From Dillenia suffruticosa (lineage: Eukaryota > Streptophyta > Magnoliopsida > Dilleniales > Dilleniaceae): a DNA stretch of 64,000 nucleotides. The notes under the pieces are model-generated. The model searched no databases and was not told where the DNA came from. It was given only the letters and a program-made list of their open reading frames with translations. The position numbers were made by a program, and so were the translations under genes. The stretch covers positions 18,024,001-18,088,000 of the forward strand of contig JAVTVX010000031.1 in assembly GCA_033439265.1 (NCBI GenBank), written 5' to 3'. Numbering within the stretch: the stretch's first letter is position 1; the number at the start of each line of letters is the position of its first letter. Below are positions 1 to 13,457 of this stretch, in pieces.

Positions 1-943
1 ACAGATAATACCGCCAAATCTTTAAAGCAAATACAATGGCAGCTAGCTTCAAATCATGAGTAGGATAGTTCACTTCGTGTTTCTTTAGTTGGCGAGAAGC
101 GTAAGCAATTACCTTATCACCTTGCATCAGCACGCACCCTAATCCTTGCTTGCTGGCATCACTGTACACCACATAATCACCACCGCCACTAGTAGGGAGA
201 GCAAGGATAGGAGCGGAGGTCAACCTTTGCTTAAGCTCTTGAAAACTATCCTCACACTTTTCACCCCATTCGAACTTGAATCCCTTTCGAGTCAAACTTG
301 TCATCGGAGCTGCTATTTTTGAGAATCCTTATACGAATCTCCGATAATACCCTGCTAATCCAAGAAAACTTCACACTTCGGTGACATTTTTAGGTTGCTC
401 CCACTTCAGAATGACTTCCACCTTCTTTGGATCCACAAAAATCCCGTCGCTAGAAACCACATGTCCTAAAAATCCAATCTCTCTTAGCCAAAACTCGCAT
501 TTTGAGAATTTGGCATACAACTCTTTTTCCCTAAGAGTTTGCAAAATGATTCGGAGATGTTTGGAATGTTCTTTATCACTTTTGGAATACACCAAAATGT
601 CGTCGATGAAGACTATAACAAATTTATCAAGATAAAGATAGAACACTCGATTCATGAGATCCATGAAGGTCGCAGGAGCATTCGTCAATCCAAAGGGCAT
701 TACTAGGAATTCGTAGTGTCCATACCGCGTTCTAAATGCGGTCTTATGAACATCACCATCCTTGATCTTCAACTGATGATAACCAGATCTCAAGTCGATC
801 TTTGAAAAGACACTTGCACCTTGAAGTTGATCAAATAGATCATCAATTCTCGGAAGAGGATACTTATTCTTTATCGTTGCCTTGTTGAGCTGTCGGTAGT
901 CAATACATAATCGGAGGGTTCCGTCCTTTTTCTTTACAAACAA
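1..943 (-). mobile_element. Gypsy pol part: reverse transcriptase and RNase H region
   Basis: The right half encodes the RT core, with the signatures [28 protein letters not shown] and the catalytic FIDDILVYS block. The left 300 bases encode an RNase H-like domain ([24 protein letters not shown]). It is part of the element spanning 1-6096 and is not a host gene. Confidence 0.92.
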
Positions 944-1027
944 TACCGGAGCACCTCAAGGTGAAGTGCTCGGTCGGATAAACCCTTTCTACAACAATTC
1001 TTGGAGCTGAACCTTCAGTTCTTTCAA

Positions 1028-1648
1028 CTATACGGATGCCATTCGATACGGGGGAATAGAAATTAGTGTGGTACTGGGAATTAGATATATGGTGAAATCG
1101 AACTCCCGGTTTGGTGGCAACCCAGGCAACTCTTCTGGAAAAACCTCTGGAAACTCATTCACCACAAAAACATCATCCAGACTAGGACTTCCCACCGTGG
1201 TATCAACAATGTGTGGCAAATAAGTTTCACATCCCTTATGCACTAGTCTCCGTGCTTCAAGAGTTGAAACTATACAACTCGGCAACACTCGCCGTTCTCC
1301 AGCGAATACAAGCAAGGGATGTCCTGGCTTTCGGAATTCCACTTCCTTAGTGAAGCAATTCACTGAAACTCAGTGAAAATACAACCAATCCATACCTAGA
1401 ATGACATCAAAATCTTTCATTTCCAACGGAATCAAATCCGCCTCGAGAGTTACTTTCCCGATTTTTACCTTACAAGACTTATACACTGTTCCCTTGATTA
1501 AATGTTCTCCCAAAAGTGTGATAACCAATAATTCCTCAACCAGTGGAACTAAAGGTTTATCAGAATGTCTAGCAAATCTCGAACTCACAAAGGAATGATT
1601 AGACCCGGTATCTATGAGCACATGTGCATCAACATCAAAAATTTTCAT
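1028..1648 (-). mobile_element. Gypsy protease region and protease-RT linker
   Basis: The right end encodes a retropepsin-like domain with an LIDTGSNHSF active-site motif and the downstream VILGMDWL block that is typical of plant gypsy proteases. The left part, containing FPEVFPEELPGLPP, is the usual linker before RT. It belongs to the 1-6096 fossil. Confidence 0.88.
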
Positions 1649-1757
1649 TGTACCTATAATTATAAACCATAAATAAAGTCATATCATCCACATTCTTCAA
1701 GTCATGATCACAACTATCAAATTATAATCATAAACCATTTATGTCACATTTTCAATT

Positions 1758-3407
1758 TCAAAACTTAAAATTTAATAAAGATTTACCTGTGACTACATCA
1801 AGATTTACTTGGGCCTCTTCATTTGTCATGGCATAGATTCGGGTCTGAGTTCTAGGTTGAGGGCGTTGTGTGGAGGCAGCTACAGTATTACTTCCCGTGC
1901 CCATCCTCGGCGCATTGCTAGTGGAAGGTGTAAGAGCAATCGTCGAATCTCTTCTAAAATCACTCGAGGGACCTCTAACTTGTCGGCTTTCTTGCCCTTC
2001 TACATTTAACTCCGGACAAGAGTGCCGAATGTGACCCTCTTTCCTACAATGGTAGCATCTTTTGGGTTCCACACATGGACCCGGATGACGTCCCTTGCAA
2101 TTTGGACAAATTTCTCCGCTGCAACCCATGGACCCTACTCCCATACCAACAGTTCTACTGGGAGCACTAGGCCTAAAAGTAGATTGTCTCGGAGGAAAGC
2201 CAACCGATCCCGAAAAGGATCTACCGCTATTAGAGCCCATGCCTCGACTTCTTTTAAAACCTTGACTCGAACCGGAGCCACTAGGCTTCTTTCCTTTCCC
2301 ATGATGCTCTCTGACTTTGTTTCTCTCCATCACAATTTTCTCGACCCTCAAGGCTAAGTCTAGAATGTCTTGGAAAGTATGCCCCTTGGTGATGGACATT
2401 TTCTCTCTGATATTCAAATTTAGTCCCGACTCGAACTTTGAACTTAGAGACTCCTCGGAGTTCACAAACTCCGGAACATAATTAGCAAGCTCTCTCAGTT
2501 CTGTCTCGTATCAGATACTGTCTTGTTTCCTTGAGCTAATTTGAAAAAATCCTCTCTTTTTTGATCCCGATAGAATCGGGTGTCGTATTTCTTCTCGAAA
2601 GCCCTAAGAAATTCTGTCTAATTAGGAGGAACAGGAGCCCTTCCCTTCACATTCTCCCACCATGTCCTTGCACCTTTATCCAACAGTTTCACCGCCACCT
2701 ATAATTTCATCTCATCGCTTAATCTCATGTCGGAGACGGTCTCTTGAATTCGGAACATAATTAGCAAGCTCTCTCAGTTCTGTCTCGTACTCAGATGCTG
2801 TCTTGTTTCCTTGAGCTAATTTGAAAAAATCCTCTCTTTTTTGATCCCGATAGAATCGGGTGTCGTATTTCTTCTCGAAAGCCCTAAGAAATTCTATCCA
2901 ATTAGGAGGAACAGGAGCCCTTCCCTTCACATTCTCCCACCATGTCCTTGCACCTTTATCCAACAGTTTCACCGCCACCTATAATTTCATCTCATCGCTT
3001 AATCTCATGTCGGAGACGGTCTCTTGAATTCGGCCAATCCATTCCTTGGCCACTGAAGCATCAGAAGTACCAGTGAATGTCTCACATCCTAATTGTCTTG
3101 CCTCCTTTATCAACTTAGATAACTCCACAGTAGGGCGATTGGTTGTTGTGACAACCGGAGGAGGAGGCGCTAATGGGGTACTAGGAGTAGCAACCGGCAC
3201 TGAAGAAGTGGTCGGTGGAGGAGCTGAAGTCGCATGTGGAGCTTGGTACTGAGCTCCGAAGGTGCTCCACCAATCTATTACTTGCTGAAGAGCAGCAATA
3301 GGAGGAGCCGAAATCCCGGTAGGAGGAGCCGGGTGTGTAGGCACGGAAGGAGGAAGAGCATGCGAGGATGACTCATCCTCATGCTCTGGTGGAGGAATCT
3401 CGTTCAC
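1758..3407 (-). mobile_element. Gypsy gag region with CCHC zinc knuckle
   Basis: The right part is proline-rich N-terminal gag. The middle has the retrotransposon gag domain (AVKLLDKGARTWWENVKG, TASEYETELREL). The left part has a basic Gly/Ser-rich stretch and a zinc knuckle (CYHCRKEGHIRHSC). The part also contains an internal direct repeat. It belongs to the 1-6096 fossil. Confidence 0.9.
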
Positions 3408-3663
3408 ATTCTACATTCTCTTTCGTGGAGGCATAGTGATTTACACAACAAGAAGTTACAATTAAGTCAAACGGTTAAACGAAGACTAATACTTAACCCC
3501 CTAAAAAGAATGTTTCTAATTTCCTAAGAAATCCATGGAAGACTTTGTACATTCTCCGAAAACCTTTTTCGAAAACCAAACATTTCAAAGTTTTTAGAAA
3601 ACTTTCGGGACATTTGGAAACATTTGAAATTATATCCAAAACCATTAAACTTTTAAAATCGTG

Positions 3664-3681
3664 AACCTGGCTCTGATACCA
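3664..3681 (-). other. Primer binding site (initiator tRNA-Met type)
   Basis: On the minus strand this reads TGGTATCAGAGCCAGGTT, the usual plant gypsy/copia primer site complementary to the 3' end of tRNA-Met. It lies 7 bases inside the LTR that begins at 3689, which fixes the orientation of the element. Confidence 0.9.
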
Positions 3682-3688
3682 ATAAAGC

Positions 3689-5897
3689 TGTCACGCTCCG
3701 ATCCTCGGATCAACCACGCAACAGCCGCCGCGTTGTTTCGGTACACGGGCAGAACCTCCCCTTATACCGGGACTCCGCAAGGCTACAAATCAGTTCAAAA
3801 CTCATCCAATACACACTCCATCAGAATTTGGGAAAAATCATATGACAATACACATAGAAAGGACCCATCCGGTCCATCCCTATACACACGAGCATACATC
3901 GACACGCAAATGGGGCGGGGGTTCCTGTACATGCATACATGCAAAAATTGGCAATTCCAACCATTCCAGAATTCTCAGCATAATTAAAACATTTAAAACA
4001 AAGAAGTCTCAAATCATAATTGCAGGATTTTACTAACACTCGCATAAAAAAAACGAGCTAGCGTCAGTAAAATCCAAGCGGTATGAGATGTACAGAACTT
4101 CACAAATCCAAAAGAAAGTATCGAAATTTAGAATTTCAATCCAAATGTCCTATATGAGAGTTTAAAAGAAAATGAACAAGTTCCGTACAAACCATATAAG
4201 AATTCCATCAATACTTGCTCTTATATATGAAACAAGTATTAATTTAATTCATACCAAAAGAATTATACAAGTCTTTCGTTCCATGGACTTCAAAATCAAT
4301 CAAAATGAACTTGCATTTCTATGTACCTACACAAGTCAGCGGAATAAATCTTTCCGAGCTCCAATTTCTGGAGCAAATCTAAACTTCCTCTAAAAAATGT
4401 TAAAGGGAGGGGTGAGTATTGAGAAATACTCAGTGAGTGGAGTGCAATGGTATAATTGTGTGATAAATGAGGGGTGAATGTGGGAGTGTCAAAGTATATC
4501 TCAAATAACATTTCATATATATCGAAACATTTTTCAATAAATCAGATAATTCGCAAAGTATGCATCCACATCAAGTATTCTTTCAGAAAATCACAAGGGT
4601 CCCATCGAGATTACTTCCGTCTTGCGTTTGGCCGAACCAAGACAAAAGTCCGCCAAGAGATTTTCCATTTCAGTATTTCAAACACTACCCCCTTCCTTGG
4701 CGTTGGCTTGGACCTCCCCGGGATGCAATCCGAATAGTCCGACGTGGCAAAGAAGAGGTCGCGTATACCTCTCTCGCAATAAAACCCCAACCACGCCACC
4801 CCGTCGGGTCGCTCCGTGGAGGGAATGACTATAGCCATTAACTACTAGCACCATGCATTTATCAAATATGTCATTTTTCAAGTCATGTGCCATAATTTCT
4901 AGCAAACAATCATCAATTTCATGTCATAGTAATTTATACTGCAACATCAAATCACATATGGCATATATGCATTTATAAATACAATAGATGCATTCATACT
5001 TCACAATCTAGTCCGGACATCCCACGATCACAAAACAATTGATATAAAACATGAAAAATCTTACAAAATTCTTTATAAAACAATTTTAAACTCATTTGCT
5101 CATTTATAACACAACGGACCATCCACTCACCTTTTAGGGAGGGTATCCACTCCCTATACCCTATCGATACTCAAGAAATCTTCTTTCAAGCTCCAAAAAG
5201 GTCAACCTAGACTAATAATCCACAATTTCAATTCAAATTCCAAGGAAATCTATCCTAATCGACTCAACAAGTTTCTAATTTCATCAAACACGTTTCTTTC
5301 GTATTGATCAATCTAAATTCATGTAGAATTTAGACGTAACCCTAGAAATCACATATCAAAATTCAGGAAGATGCACTCTTTTCAAATTTCAGACATTTTC
5401 AGACATTTTCAAAGTATATACAAATCTTTCATTCTAAATCCGAACTAAACTCATTCAAATTTCTGAAGGAACTAGAATTTCTCTTACCTAGGGTTTTCGC
5501 AACTTGCAACTCTAGTGTCCGTGCGTCTACAACTCGGTCCAGACTCTTGTAATGTTTCCAAATTGAAGCACACTTTAGCAATTAGCCCTAATTTCTAAGA
5601 GAATCAAAACCCCTAAACTATTGATCAGAGAATCGTTCTTACCTGCGCAAGGGATGAAATGCAGGTCGCGACCTAGGGTTTCGAATGTCTCTTGCTACTG
5701 CCGGCTTGGGCTCCTGCGAGGGTTGCGGAAGAGCTTTCGACAGAGGGAGAGAGCAAAGCACGCGAGTGCACAAGCAAGGAGAGGACAGCGCTACTGTCGC
5801 GCGGTCGGGAAAGGGAGAAGAGAACCCATTCGCGCGTGCGCGGGAGAGGAGAGAAACGAAGAGTGAAACAGAGAGTGAGAAAGAGAGAGAGAGAGAT

Positions 5898-5951
<54 letters not shown>

Positions 5952-6096
5952 AGGAGAGGGAGAGAATGAAAGAAACAAAGAGGGAGAGATTGGGGGTGAG
6001 AGATGAGAGAGGGTGACGGGAGAGAAATGAGGGAAAGAATTGGTAAAGTGACTTTTTCACTTTCCCCTTTTTTTTTTTCTCTTTGTCGGTGCCACA
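3689..6096 (-). repeat. 5' LTR of the left-edge gypsy element
   Basis: On the plus strand it begins TGTCACGCTCCG and ends GGTGCCACA, so it has TG...CA ends. The primer site lies just left of 3689. It matches the solo LTR at 57041-59394 along almost its whole length, with one divergent patch around 5340-5470. A GA microsatellite at about 5883-5949 lies near the transcript-sense start of the LTR. The flanking five bases at 6097-6101 (ACACA) are the expected right copy of the target duplication; the left copy is outside the window. Minus-strand ORFs of Ser-Leu repeats here are microsatellite artefacts. Confidence 0.92.
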
Positions 6097-8370
6097 ACAC
6101 AATCTCTGCTTATTTCATTGATAATTAAGAAGAACTCTTTAATTATTTCTCAAATCGAAAAACAACTCTAGAAAAACTCATAAAATTCAAAGTTTCAAGA
6201 GTATTAAAATCGAGAAAAATCAAATTCTAATTAACAAATTTATAACGAATTTATTTAAATTAGATTATTCAATTTCATTACATAGATTAGACTATCAACA
6301 AAACTATATATTTATGTCATTTACCACTATATTGAAACAAGTAAATAATTACGAATTTGTTATTTTAATCGGTTGTCAATTATTTTAGAACTATTAAATA
6401 TTGGTCATCTATTCAATAAATTATAAAAAAATTTTAAATAATAAAGTATAGAAATTAAATAAATACCTATAAAATATTGATGTAATATACTCAATTAAAT
6501 CTTATAATCATGGAGAATCTCCTTCTACTCGAAAATTAATTTAGAAAAAAAGAACGAAAGAAGAAGAAGAACTTACAAAAATAAAGAAAATTCTGCTGGA
6601 GAGAAAAATATAAAATAATGTGTGCCGGAAATAAATTCCAAGCCTTCATGTGAAAAGAGGATGATCCTCCAAACATGAGTTTTAGAGTTTTTTATGCTAG
6701 CCCCTCCCCCTTCCCTCCCCCCCCCCCCCCCCTTTCCTTCTTTTCTTCTTCTTCAAAAAAGCAAATTTTCCTAAATATTTATAACCACTAAAAACAAAAA
6801 GATAACATAAATAAAAATATTCAAATTGATTTGAAAAGGATAAACTTCAAAAAAGATAAAGGATTTTAAAAATTAAGTTTCTAAAATTTATCTCTAAACA
6901 TCATGAATATATCAATTATCTTAAAATTTTTCAATATTTCCAAATTAAGCTCAATTTTCTTTGAATTTTCGTACAAATAAAGGGAAAACAATGTGAACTT
7001 GGTCTCCAGAAATTTTGTAATAGTTTTCGTTATCCACATGCTAACGAAAAAACATTTATGTCCACTTTTTTTATTTTTTGTATTATTGCTCCAAATTGAC
7101 TCATTTTTCTTCCTTTTTCTTTATAAGTTTTTTTTATCGATTTTAACGTATCAAATATCATAAAATATAGCTATTAGTATAATATTTATTCAAAATTAAG
7201 ATAAAATCAACACAAATTATTATATCAATTTATGTCTTATCGCCTAATTAAAATTAGGTTGGGCTTTTAAAGGGATAAACTTTCCGAATATTTGTGTTCA
7301 TTATATACTAAATTTGAATCCAAGATCTCGAATTCTAAACCTTGCTCAAAGGGTACCAACATCTAGTTATTGGATCAACTTAGTATGGGTATTTATAACC
7401 ACTACTACAAGTACTCAAAGAAAATTACTAATGAGGCACATTTAAAAATGTATGACTAACATTCCCCCCCCCCCTTTAACCACTACTAAAATTTAACATG
7501 AACATTTATGTTACAAAATAAACAAGAAATGAAAGACGGTAACAGAAAAAATTGACATACAAGCTTATATGGAAAATCAAAGCGGGATGAAAAATCACAA
7601 GCAGAGAAAGAGGAATTTACAATATAGAAAAATGAGTATGAGGAGGAGTTTTTGAATGAAACATAAGTGAATATAGTTATTAAATCATTATACACACTAT
7701 ATATACATGTACACTAATAAAATTTTTATACAAAACGTAATAAGTCCATAACTCTCACATACATTACACCACGAGTTTATCGGATCAAACATAATTTATA
7801 TCACTGTATTATAATATTTTGAATATATACCGAGAAATCTATTAAATATATATAATAGTTTTTAAGTTTTTTGTAGAGATGATAAATCAAATTCGATGAA
7901 TCTAATTAAAGTTTTTTTCACTAAATAAAAAGGGTGACGGAGAACAACTAATATTACTACTTATATCATAATTTTAATTGAAAGGCAAGTGTCTAATGAG
8001 TGAAACCCATAAATGAAATGATCACGTGGGATCTACAAAAGAATGGGGCCATGCCATAAGTGAAACCCATGCACAGTACAGATCCTGAAGTACTATTCCC
8101 TGTCTATCACGTTGCTGAGTCCCATCACAAACTATGACCACCCAACAGCCTTTGCTTCCCGTAATCCTTAAAAGGAAAATAAAAATTAACGGTAGTAATA
8201 ATAATGATAGAACAAGGCTCACGAGAATGGTCCGTATATTAGACATTGTCGCACTCACTAGTCCCACCTCATAACCCACAAAGTTCACTCAAGACTCCCG
8301 CCTCAATCCCTGGCCTCACCACCACCACCTTCGCCTTGACCACCGACCACCGTTGAACACCTCAAACGGA
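6097..8370. other. Gene-free AT-rich intergenic DNA
   Basis: There is no supportable gene. The stretch contains C homopolymers at about 6718-6732 and 7465-7474 and long A/T runs. Open frames here are short and show no domain or plausible splice structure. Confidence 0.6.
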
Positions 8371-8566
8371 TAATCAATTTAATACAATTAAATATTAGAT
8401 TATTTAATCAAATCTCAAATTTAAAATTTAAAAATAAAAAAAAATTATACATAAAATTATTCTCTTAATAGGATTTTTACAAACATTCGAATTAAATTAA
8501 TTGAAATCAAATAAATCGAAATATGATTCTAAACATCGAGGACGGAAATTAAAAAAAAAAAAAAAA
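8371..8566 (+). mobile_element. AT-rich SINE-like repeat, copy
   Basis: This belongs to a dispersed family with a shared layout: an A+T block around AAATTTAAAATTTAAAAATAA, a middle block resembling GAGAGTCNTCTCTTAATAGG, then ATTCGAATTAAATTAAT followed by CGAAATATGATTTNGG, and a terminal A run. Here the A run is at 8551-8566. The family's best copy, with target duplication, is at 39809-39975. Confidence 0.55.
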
Positions 8567-9131
8567 ACTCCATTGAACTCCTCTATCACCCGAAACATCT
8601 CCTGGACCAATAAGCTAGGCCTCCCATTTTAGTGGACTTCACACATTTTTTGATGACCCCAAATGAACTTGACTTGTTAGGTTCAAAGTGTTAGAAAAGT
8701 TGGATTTAAAATTGTATTTGTATTGAAACAATTGGCCCAAGCTGGTCAGATCCAGTTATTATCAAGAACAAACTTAATATTCTTGTCAATGAGGAATGAG
8801 TAGATAGACTTGGCCAGACTTTCATAAGAAAAAAAAAAATCCAAGCTTATTAAGAAATTTTGTCGGAACCATTTTTCTAAATTAAGCATAGGGGAAGCCA
8901 AGGAAGGCAGGACACAACTACCCTTGTCCTCATTGAAATAAAAAATAATAATAATATGTATGCCTATCTATTTACTCAGATCACATTTAATTTGAATCAA
9001 ATAGGAAACGAAAGGAATAAAAATAAAGGAACGAGACTGAGACAAATTTTGAAAATATATGAAGATAAATTTAAAAAATTGTTAAAATTTTGAACTTTAT
9101 TGATAGAGATATGTAAATTTAATTAATATCA

Positions 9132-9300
9132 GCATCTAATTGGTATAATAGTTAGATACTAGTACCTTTTAAATAAGGTTTTAAATTTGAATTTTATATA
9201 TGAAGAAAATAAATATCGAAAAAGTTTTGTCACTTAAGACTATTCCGGTTTGAATTGGATTTAATCAGTTTGGATATAGATATTTTTTTAAAAAAAAAAA
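9132..9300 (+). mobile_element. AT-rich SINE-like repeat, diverged copy
   Basis: It shows the head of the family (TAATTGGTATAATAGTTAGATACTAG-like, then CTTTTAAATAAGGTTTTAAA) and a degenerate 3' part ending in an A run near 9300. The assignment rests on similarity to the copies at 38564 and 39809. Confidence 0.4.
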
Positions 9301-9674
9301 GAAATTTATCTAATTTTAACATGGAAAGATGATAAAATTTAACTTATTTTTTTTTTATAGAAATATGATTTTTTTTATATTTTGTATCCGTACAGTCTTA
9401 ATGAAAAATTTAGACATTTTGATTCAAGTAATGTTACATGAATTTAAAAATAAAAAAATCAAAATGTTTTAAATTTAAGTAATTTTAAATTAATAAAGTT
9501 TTTCCAAATCAAGTAAAAAATTTAAAAAATTGTGAGATGGATTCAACGTTTTAAATTACTCTATTATTCCTTTGATTTTACCATTTCGGTTCCCTATAAT
9601 GGAATTTCCCTCTTTTGGGAAGGGATTGGATAGCTTGATGTTTTTGAGTACGTACTTTCATTTCATGTGTAGCC

Positions 9675-9845
9675 ATGGCCAAATTAATATATAGAGTGCC
9701 ACCAAAGGTCTTAATGCTGTATTGGAGGATTCTGAAGAATACAATGCCAACCATGGATAACTTAAGAAGAGGAATAGAGATTTCACAGCCTCAATGCCCT
9801 TTATGCAAGAAGAAGAGAGTGACTATTGACCATGTGATATGGATG
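9675..9845 (+). mobile_element. LINE fragment: reverse-transcriptase zinc-binding (zf-RVT) region
   Basis: The translated stretch IYRVPPKVLMLYWRILKN followed by TMDNLRRGIEISQPQCPLCK and TIDHVIW matches the plant L1-type LINE C-terminal zf-RVT pattern (VPPKVxxFxWRxxxxxLPTxDNL ... CPxC ... EtxxHxxxxC). Only about 57 codons remain and neither the RT core nor a 3' tail is visible nearby. It is a short relic, not a host gene. Confidence 0.75.
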
Positions 9846-10384
9846 GAAATTTTGAAATGGGGGAGGATACGAACAGTGATGTACAGAAATAGCTGTACAG
9901 AAATAGAGCTCTTAACATAAAAATGTTAAGTTGACATTTTTTAATTAAAAATATTAAAAATAGAATTAAATTAAATTAAGTTGACATTTTCATTTTTAGG
10001 TTTTTTGAGATAAATCATCGTTATTTAATAATTACGTTAACTTAGTTTAAATGGTAGAAATTATTGCCATAGCTGCAACGTAGGCCCTCTTGGCATAATT
10101 TCTGGCCGGTAAACTCCGGGGGAAGACAAAAGTTGCTGAATGCAGGTGCATAACCACGAGCCATCCGCTAATAATCTCTGTTCTTGAAATGAACATTAAC
10201 GATTTGGGCTTGAGTTGACTTGCTAACTAAACTATAGATATGTGACAAGATTATAGAATTGATATTCATTCACCAGCGTCAATAGTGAGTTGACCTGATA
10301 GAATATTATTTTGGTTATAAAAGATCATTAGATTAGGAGAGGAGATTTATACTACTAGATTATCCTTTTAAGAACGACATAATA

Positions 10385-10555
10385 GAATATGACGTTAAAT
10401 TTTTTAATTAAATTTTTAAATTTGACTCGTATTTTGATTATAGAAAAAATTATATTGGGAGAGTAATCTCTTAATAACTACTATAAGTTTTGAATCAAAT
10501 TAATCGAAATATGATATATCGATCGATATAATATTAAAAAAAAAAAAAGATATTC
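10385..10555 (+). mobile_element. AT-rich SINE-like repeat, copy
   Basis: It has the family order: TTTTTTAATTAAATTTTTAAA, then TTGGGAGAGTAATCTCTTAA, then AATTAATCGAAATATGAT, then an A run at about 10536-10547. Confidence 0.5.
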
Positions 10556-11414
10556 ATTGACCTGCATTTATGGTCTTTCCTTGAAGATCTCGGAAGAACC
10601 TCTGTGAGAGTTGACCTAATACAAGAGAACACGTATCAGGATGCAATAGTATTGGTTAAAAAAAAAACCCCCCAAAATGAAAGAAAAAAGAAAAATGGTT
10701 GTTTAAGTGGACTTACCGAGCACTTTTTTCTTTTTTTTTTTATCAGTATTATGTTTTAGACACCGTCCGATATTTAAGAGTTTGTCCAAACTAATCCAGA
10801 CCGAACACTTCACAATTCCAAAAATTCAGAAATTGAATTTGATTAATAAAAATCATTTTAAAAATTATCAGGTAATAGCATGTATAATTCAATTGACATT
10901 TTATGTCAAGTCGAGACTTTTATGATAATATTCAAATGGTGGATTTGTTTGAAAATAGTAAACATAGTTTAAACAATTATTTCAGAGCGGTTGAAAACTT
11001 TCATAAGTTCGTCTTGCACCTTTTTTTAAGAAAAAAAAATATTAACTTTATGGAAAAATATGCATGTGAAGAGACTAGAAATGGAGACTGTCCTGTACCA
11101 AAAAAAAAAAAAAATGGAGAATGTTTCACATGAGTTATGAGACAATTGCCGCCCATCAACATTTTGACACCGATTGATGGAGCAAAATGTTGGATGTGAG
11201 AGAGTTGCCCTCATGTGAGAAGAATGTAAATAGCCTAGACGCTCTCCATTAAAATATCTCCCTCGACTTCACCAACGTAAAACATGAATGAAGAGGGAAG
11301 GCTGAATGAATTTTTGCATCGAGTAGGCAATATTCAAACCTGTGAAAGCTTTTCACCTAAAGATCCATCCATATATAACGTGTCTATCTTTTTTTTTCTC
11401 TCTTTTTTTAACAA

Positions 11415-11560
11415 ACTATCGATATCCGATAATTATATTAAATATGACTAAATTCAATTTGAGTCGTGTAGGACTCTCAAGGGTTAAAACTCTTTTTTTT
11501 TTATATATATATAAGACTTGAATATAAAATATTATTTAAAAAAATATCAATAGATCAATT
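11415..11560 (-). mobile_element. AT-rich SINE-like repeat, relic
   Basis: In reverse complement it resembles the family's GAGAGTCCTACACGACTCAAATTGAATTTAG middle and the ATTATCGGATATCGATAG 3' end. It is diverged, so the assignment is tentative. Confidence 0.35.
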
Positions 11561-12883
11561 AGACGTTTGTAATGTTCCTATCTCTTGAAAACATATACAA
11601 AAGTTCTCCATATTGCCTCATTTAAATTAAATGCGAAACCTACCTTATGGGCAACGTACATTTATACATATGCTTCGTTGGCCTAGCATGTGTTGCGGTT
11701 CCCATATGAAGCCAATAGTCCCATCATTTTTGTGCATGAATTTGGTCTTTAGGACCACCGCCATTATATTGAGTCATTTACTCCCACATCTTCTCATTTT
11801 CATCTGCTTTGCCTATTGCACCGATGAGTAGCATTTCATAAATTTTCCATGATCCTGAGTCACAAGCCAATCGCCCAGCTAGGGACAAAGTCAGGAATAT
11901 ATATTGAGATTGATCCACTAATTGAGTACTGATACTTCTTAAATAAGATTTTGAGATCGATATCGATGATTTATACAAAAAAAAAAAAAAAATTGAAATA
12001 TTATAACAAACTCTACTAAAAATCTTAAAACACCATTAAAGATCTTAAAAGTAACAAACTTTTAAAATGTTGTTATTTTTTTTTAAAACTATAACTTCTT
12101 ATATCAATATAAATTTCGGGGTTTTGCTTCAGAATCAGTTTAGTTTCTTCTGACTTACAAAAGAACCCTTAAATTTTTAACTCTCGCAAATGTAAATATA
12201 TAGGGTCTCTTTGAGAGATAAGGAGTAATCTGTCTACTTTTTCTCCAAGTAAACCTTGAGGATTTTTGCCCAACAGATTTTCCTTAGCTTACTATGTGGC
12301 ACCGGGGAAAGTTTGGTGTTCTAATTTTGTTTGTGAAAACATGTGACTAATGTAGAAGAACATTGCTTAGGATCACTCAACCTAAAAATTTTGAATAGTT
12401 CCCATCAAACATCACCGGAAATAAATGCCAAAAAGTCTTAAGATGCTAAAAGGAACAGAATACAACGAAAGGAGACAACTTTTGGGAAAATGAAGAGTCT
12501 TGGGGGAATCTATGTCTTTTGCATCAAAATTCTCAGAAGACATTAGAGTTGCAGAACTTACTGAGGTCAGCTTGGAAAATACTAACCCAATAATGTCAGA
12601 TTTTCTAGCTTTGGCTTCCGTACAAGTCACAGAGTGAAAGCAAAAGAACAGTAGTAATTTTGAAGTAGGCACAAGGTTTGGGCTCGTCTCATCGAGCGGA
12701 GCCCAATATATGCCGCAAAGAAGTATATGCCTCTAACCAGGTAATCTTGTGCATCTGTATGTACTAAACCTTATTTCCCTAGAGCGGTCAAGTACTATCA
12801 CCTAATCCCACAACAGTGAAAGCGTTATATCTGAAATTGAAAAGCCAAAATTAAGTCGTAACTTCTCAAATATAAAGTGCACA

Positions 12884-12886
<3 letters not shown>

Positions 12887-12929
<43 letters not shown>
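12887..12929. repeat. (GA)n microsatellite
   Basis: A nearly pure GA tract of about 43 bases with one interruption (AAAG). It produces Ser-Leu or Arg-Glu ORF artefacts on both strands. Confidence 0.9.
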
Positions 12930-13457
12930 GTGTTTTTTGTAATTGTCAGCCTCACAGACTGCGACCGCAGAAATCACAGGGAAAAAAACCAAGCGAGGAA
13001 CGAAATCGAGAAAAGGGTTTTCTTCTGTCAACTTCAGAACAGCTTCGAAAAACCACATCTCTTTCACTCACTCCTATAAGCAATTTTCATATTTATTGTC
13101 ACATTATATATTGGTGGTCAATTGAGACAAGCGAGGCGAGGCAACCGATTTATATCAAGCTGCAAAAGGCAAGGTGTCTCATGGCTGTATCCATATGCAC
13201 TGCACTCGCTTTATAGCTTGCCTCTGCACCATCTTCATACAGATAGTGATGTATCAACCCAACACTAAAAAATTCCAAACCCCTCCCACAGTACTTTTTT
13301 GATTCAACTCTGCAATTCCTTTTTTCTTTTCTTGTTTTTTACGCAATGGGGAGGAGGGCCGATAACCATGCCTCTATTTCTTTTCTTGATTCAACTCTGC
13401 AATTTTGTAACTATGACGTTGTTTTTCCTCAAGTATTTTGTTAAAGCTCACAAAACA

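Larger units (their letters stand above)
1..6096 (-). mobile_element. Ty3/gypsy LTR retrotransposon, partial (cut by window edge)
   Basis: Read on the minus strand the order is LTR (right), tRNA-Met-type primer site, gag with a CCHC zinc knuckle, protease, reverse transcriptase, then RNase H at the left edge. Integrase and the other LTR would lie to the left, outside the window. The order PR-RT-RH and the RT sequence place it in Ty3/gypsy. The long LTR (about 2.4 kb) and CCHC gag suggest a Tekay/Del-type chromovirus, but the chromodomain that would settle this is not in view. The coding part is broken in several places, so it is a fossil. Two solo LTRs of the same family lie at 53716-56218 and 57041-59394. 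Confidence 0.93.
9921..13450. other. Intergenic stretch with repeat debris
   Basis: No gene is supportable. It holds an AT-rich SINE-like copy at 10385-10555, a minus-strand relic of the same family at about 11415-11560, a head-like piece at about 11915-11990, A or T homopolymers, and a GA microsatellite at 12887-12929. Open frames such as 12412-12672 (-) and 13299-13535 (+) have no recognisable domain. Confidence 0.6.

Noticed and set aside
5639-6100. Ser-Leu repeat ORFs on the minus strand and Arg-Glu ORFs on the plus strand
   Set aside because: They come from the GA microsatellite and CT-rich leader inside the LTR.
8022-8288. 88-codon minus ORF with a hydrophobic stretch
   Set aside because: No recognisable family, no promoter or splice context, and composition similar to surrounding intergenic DNA.
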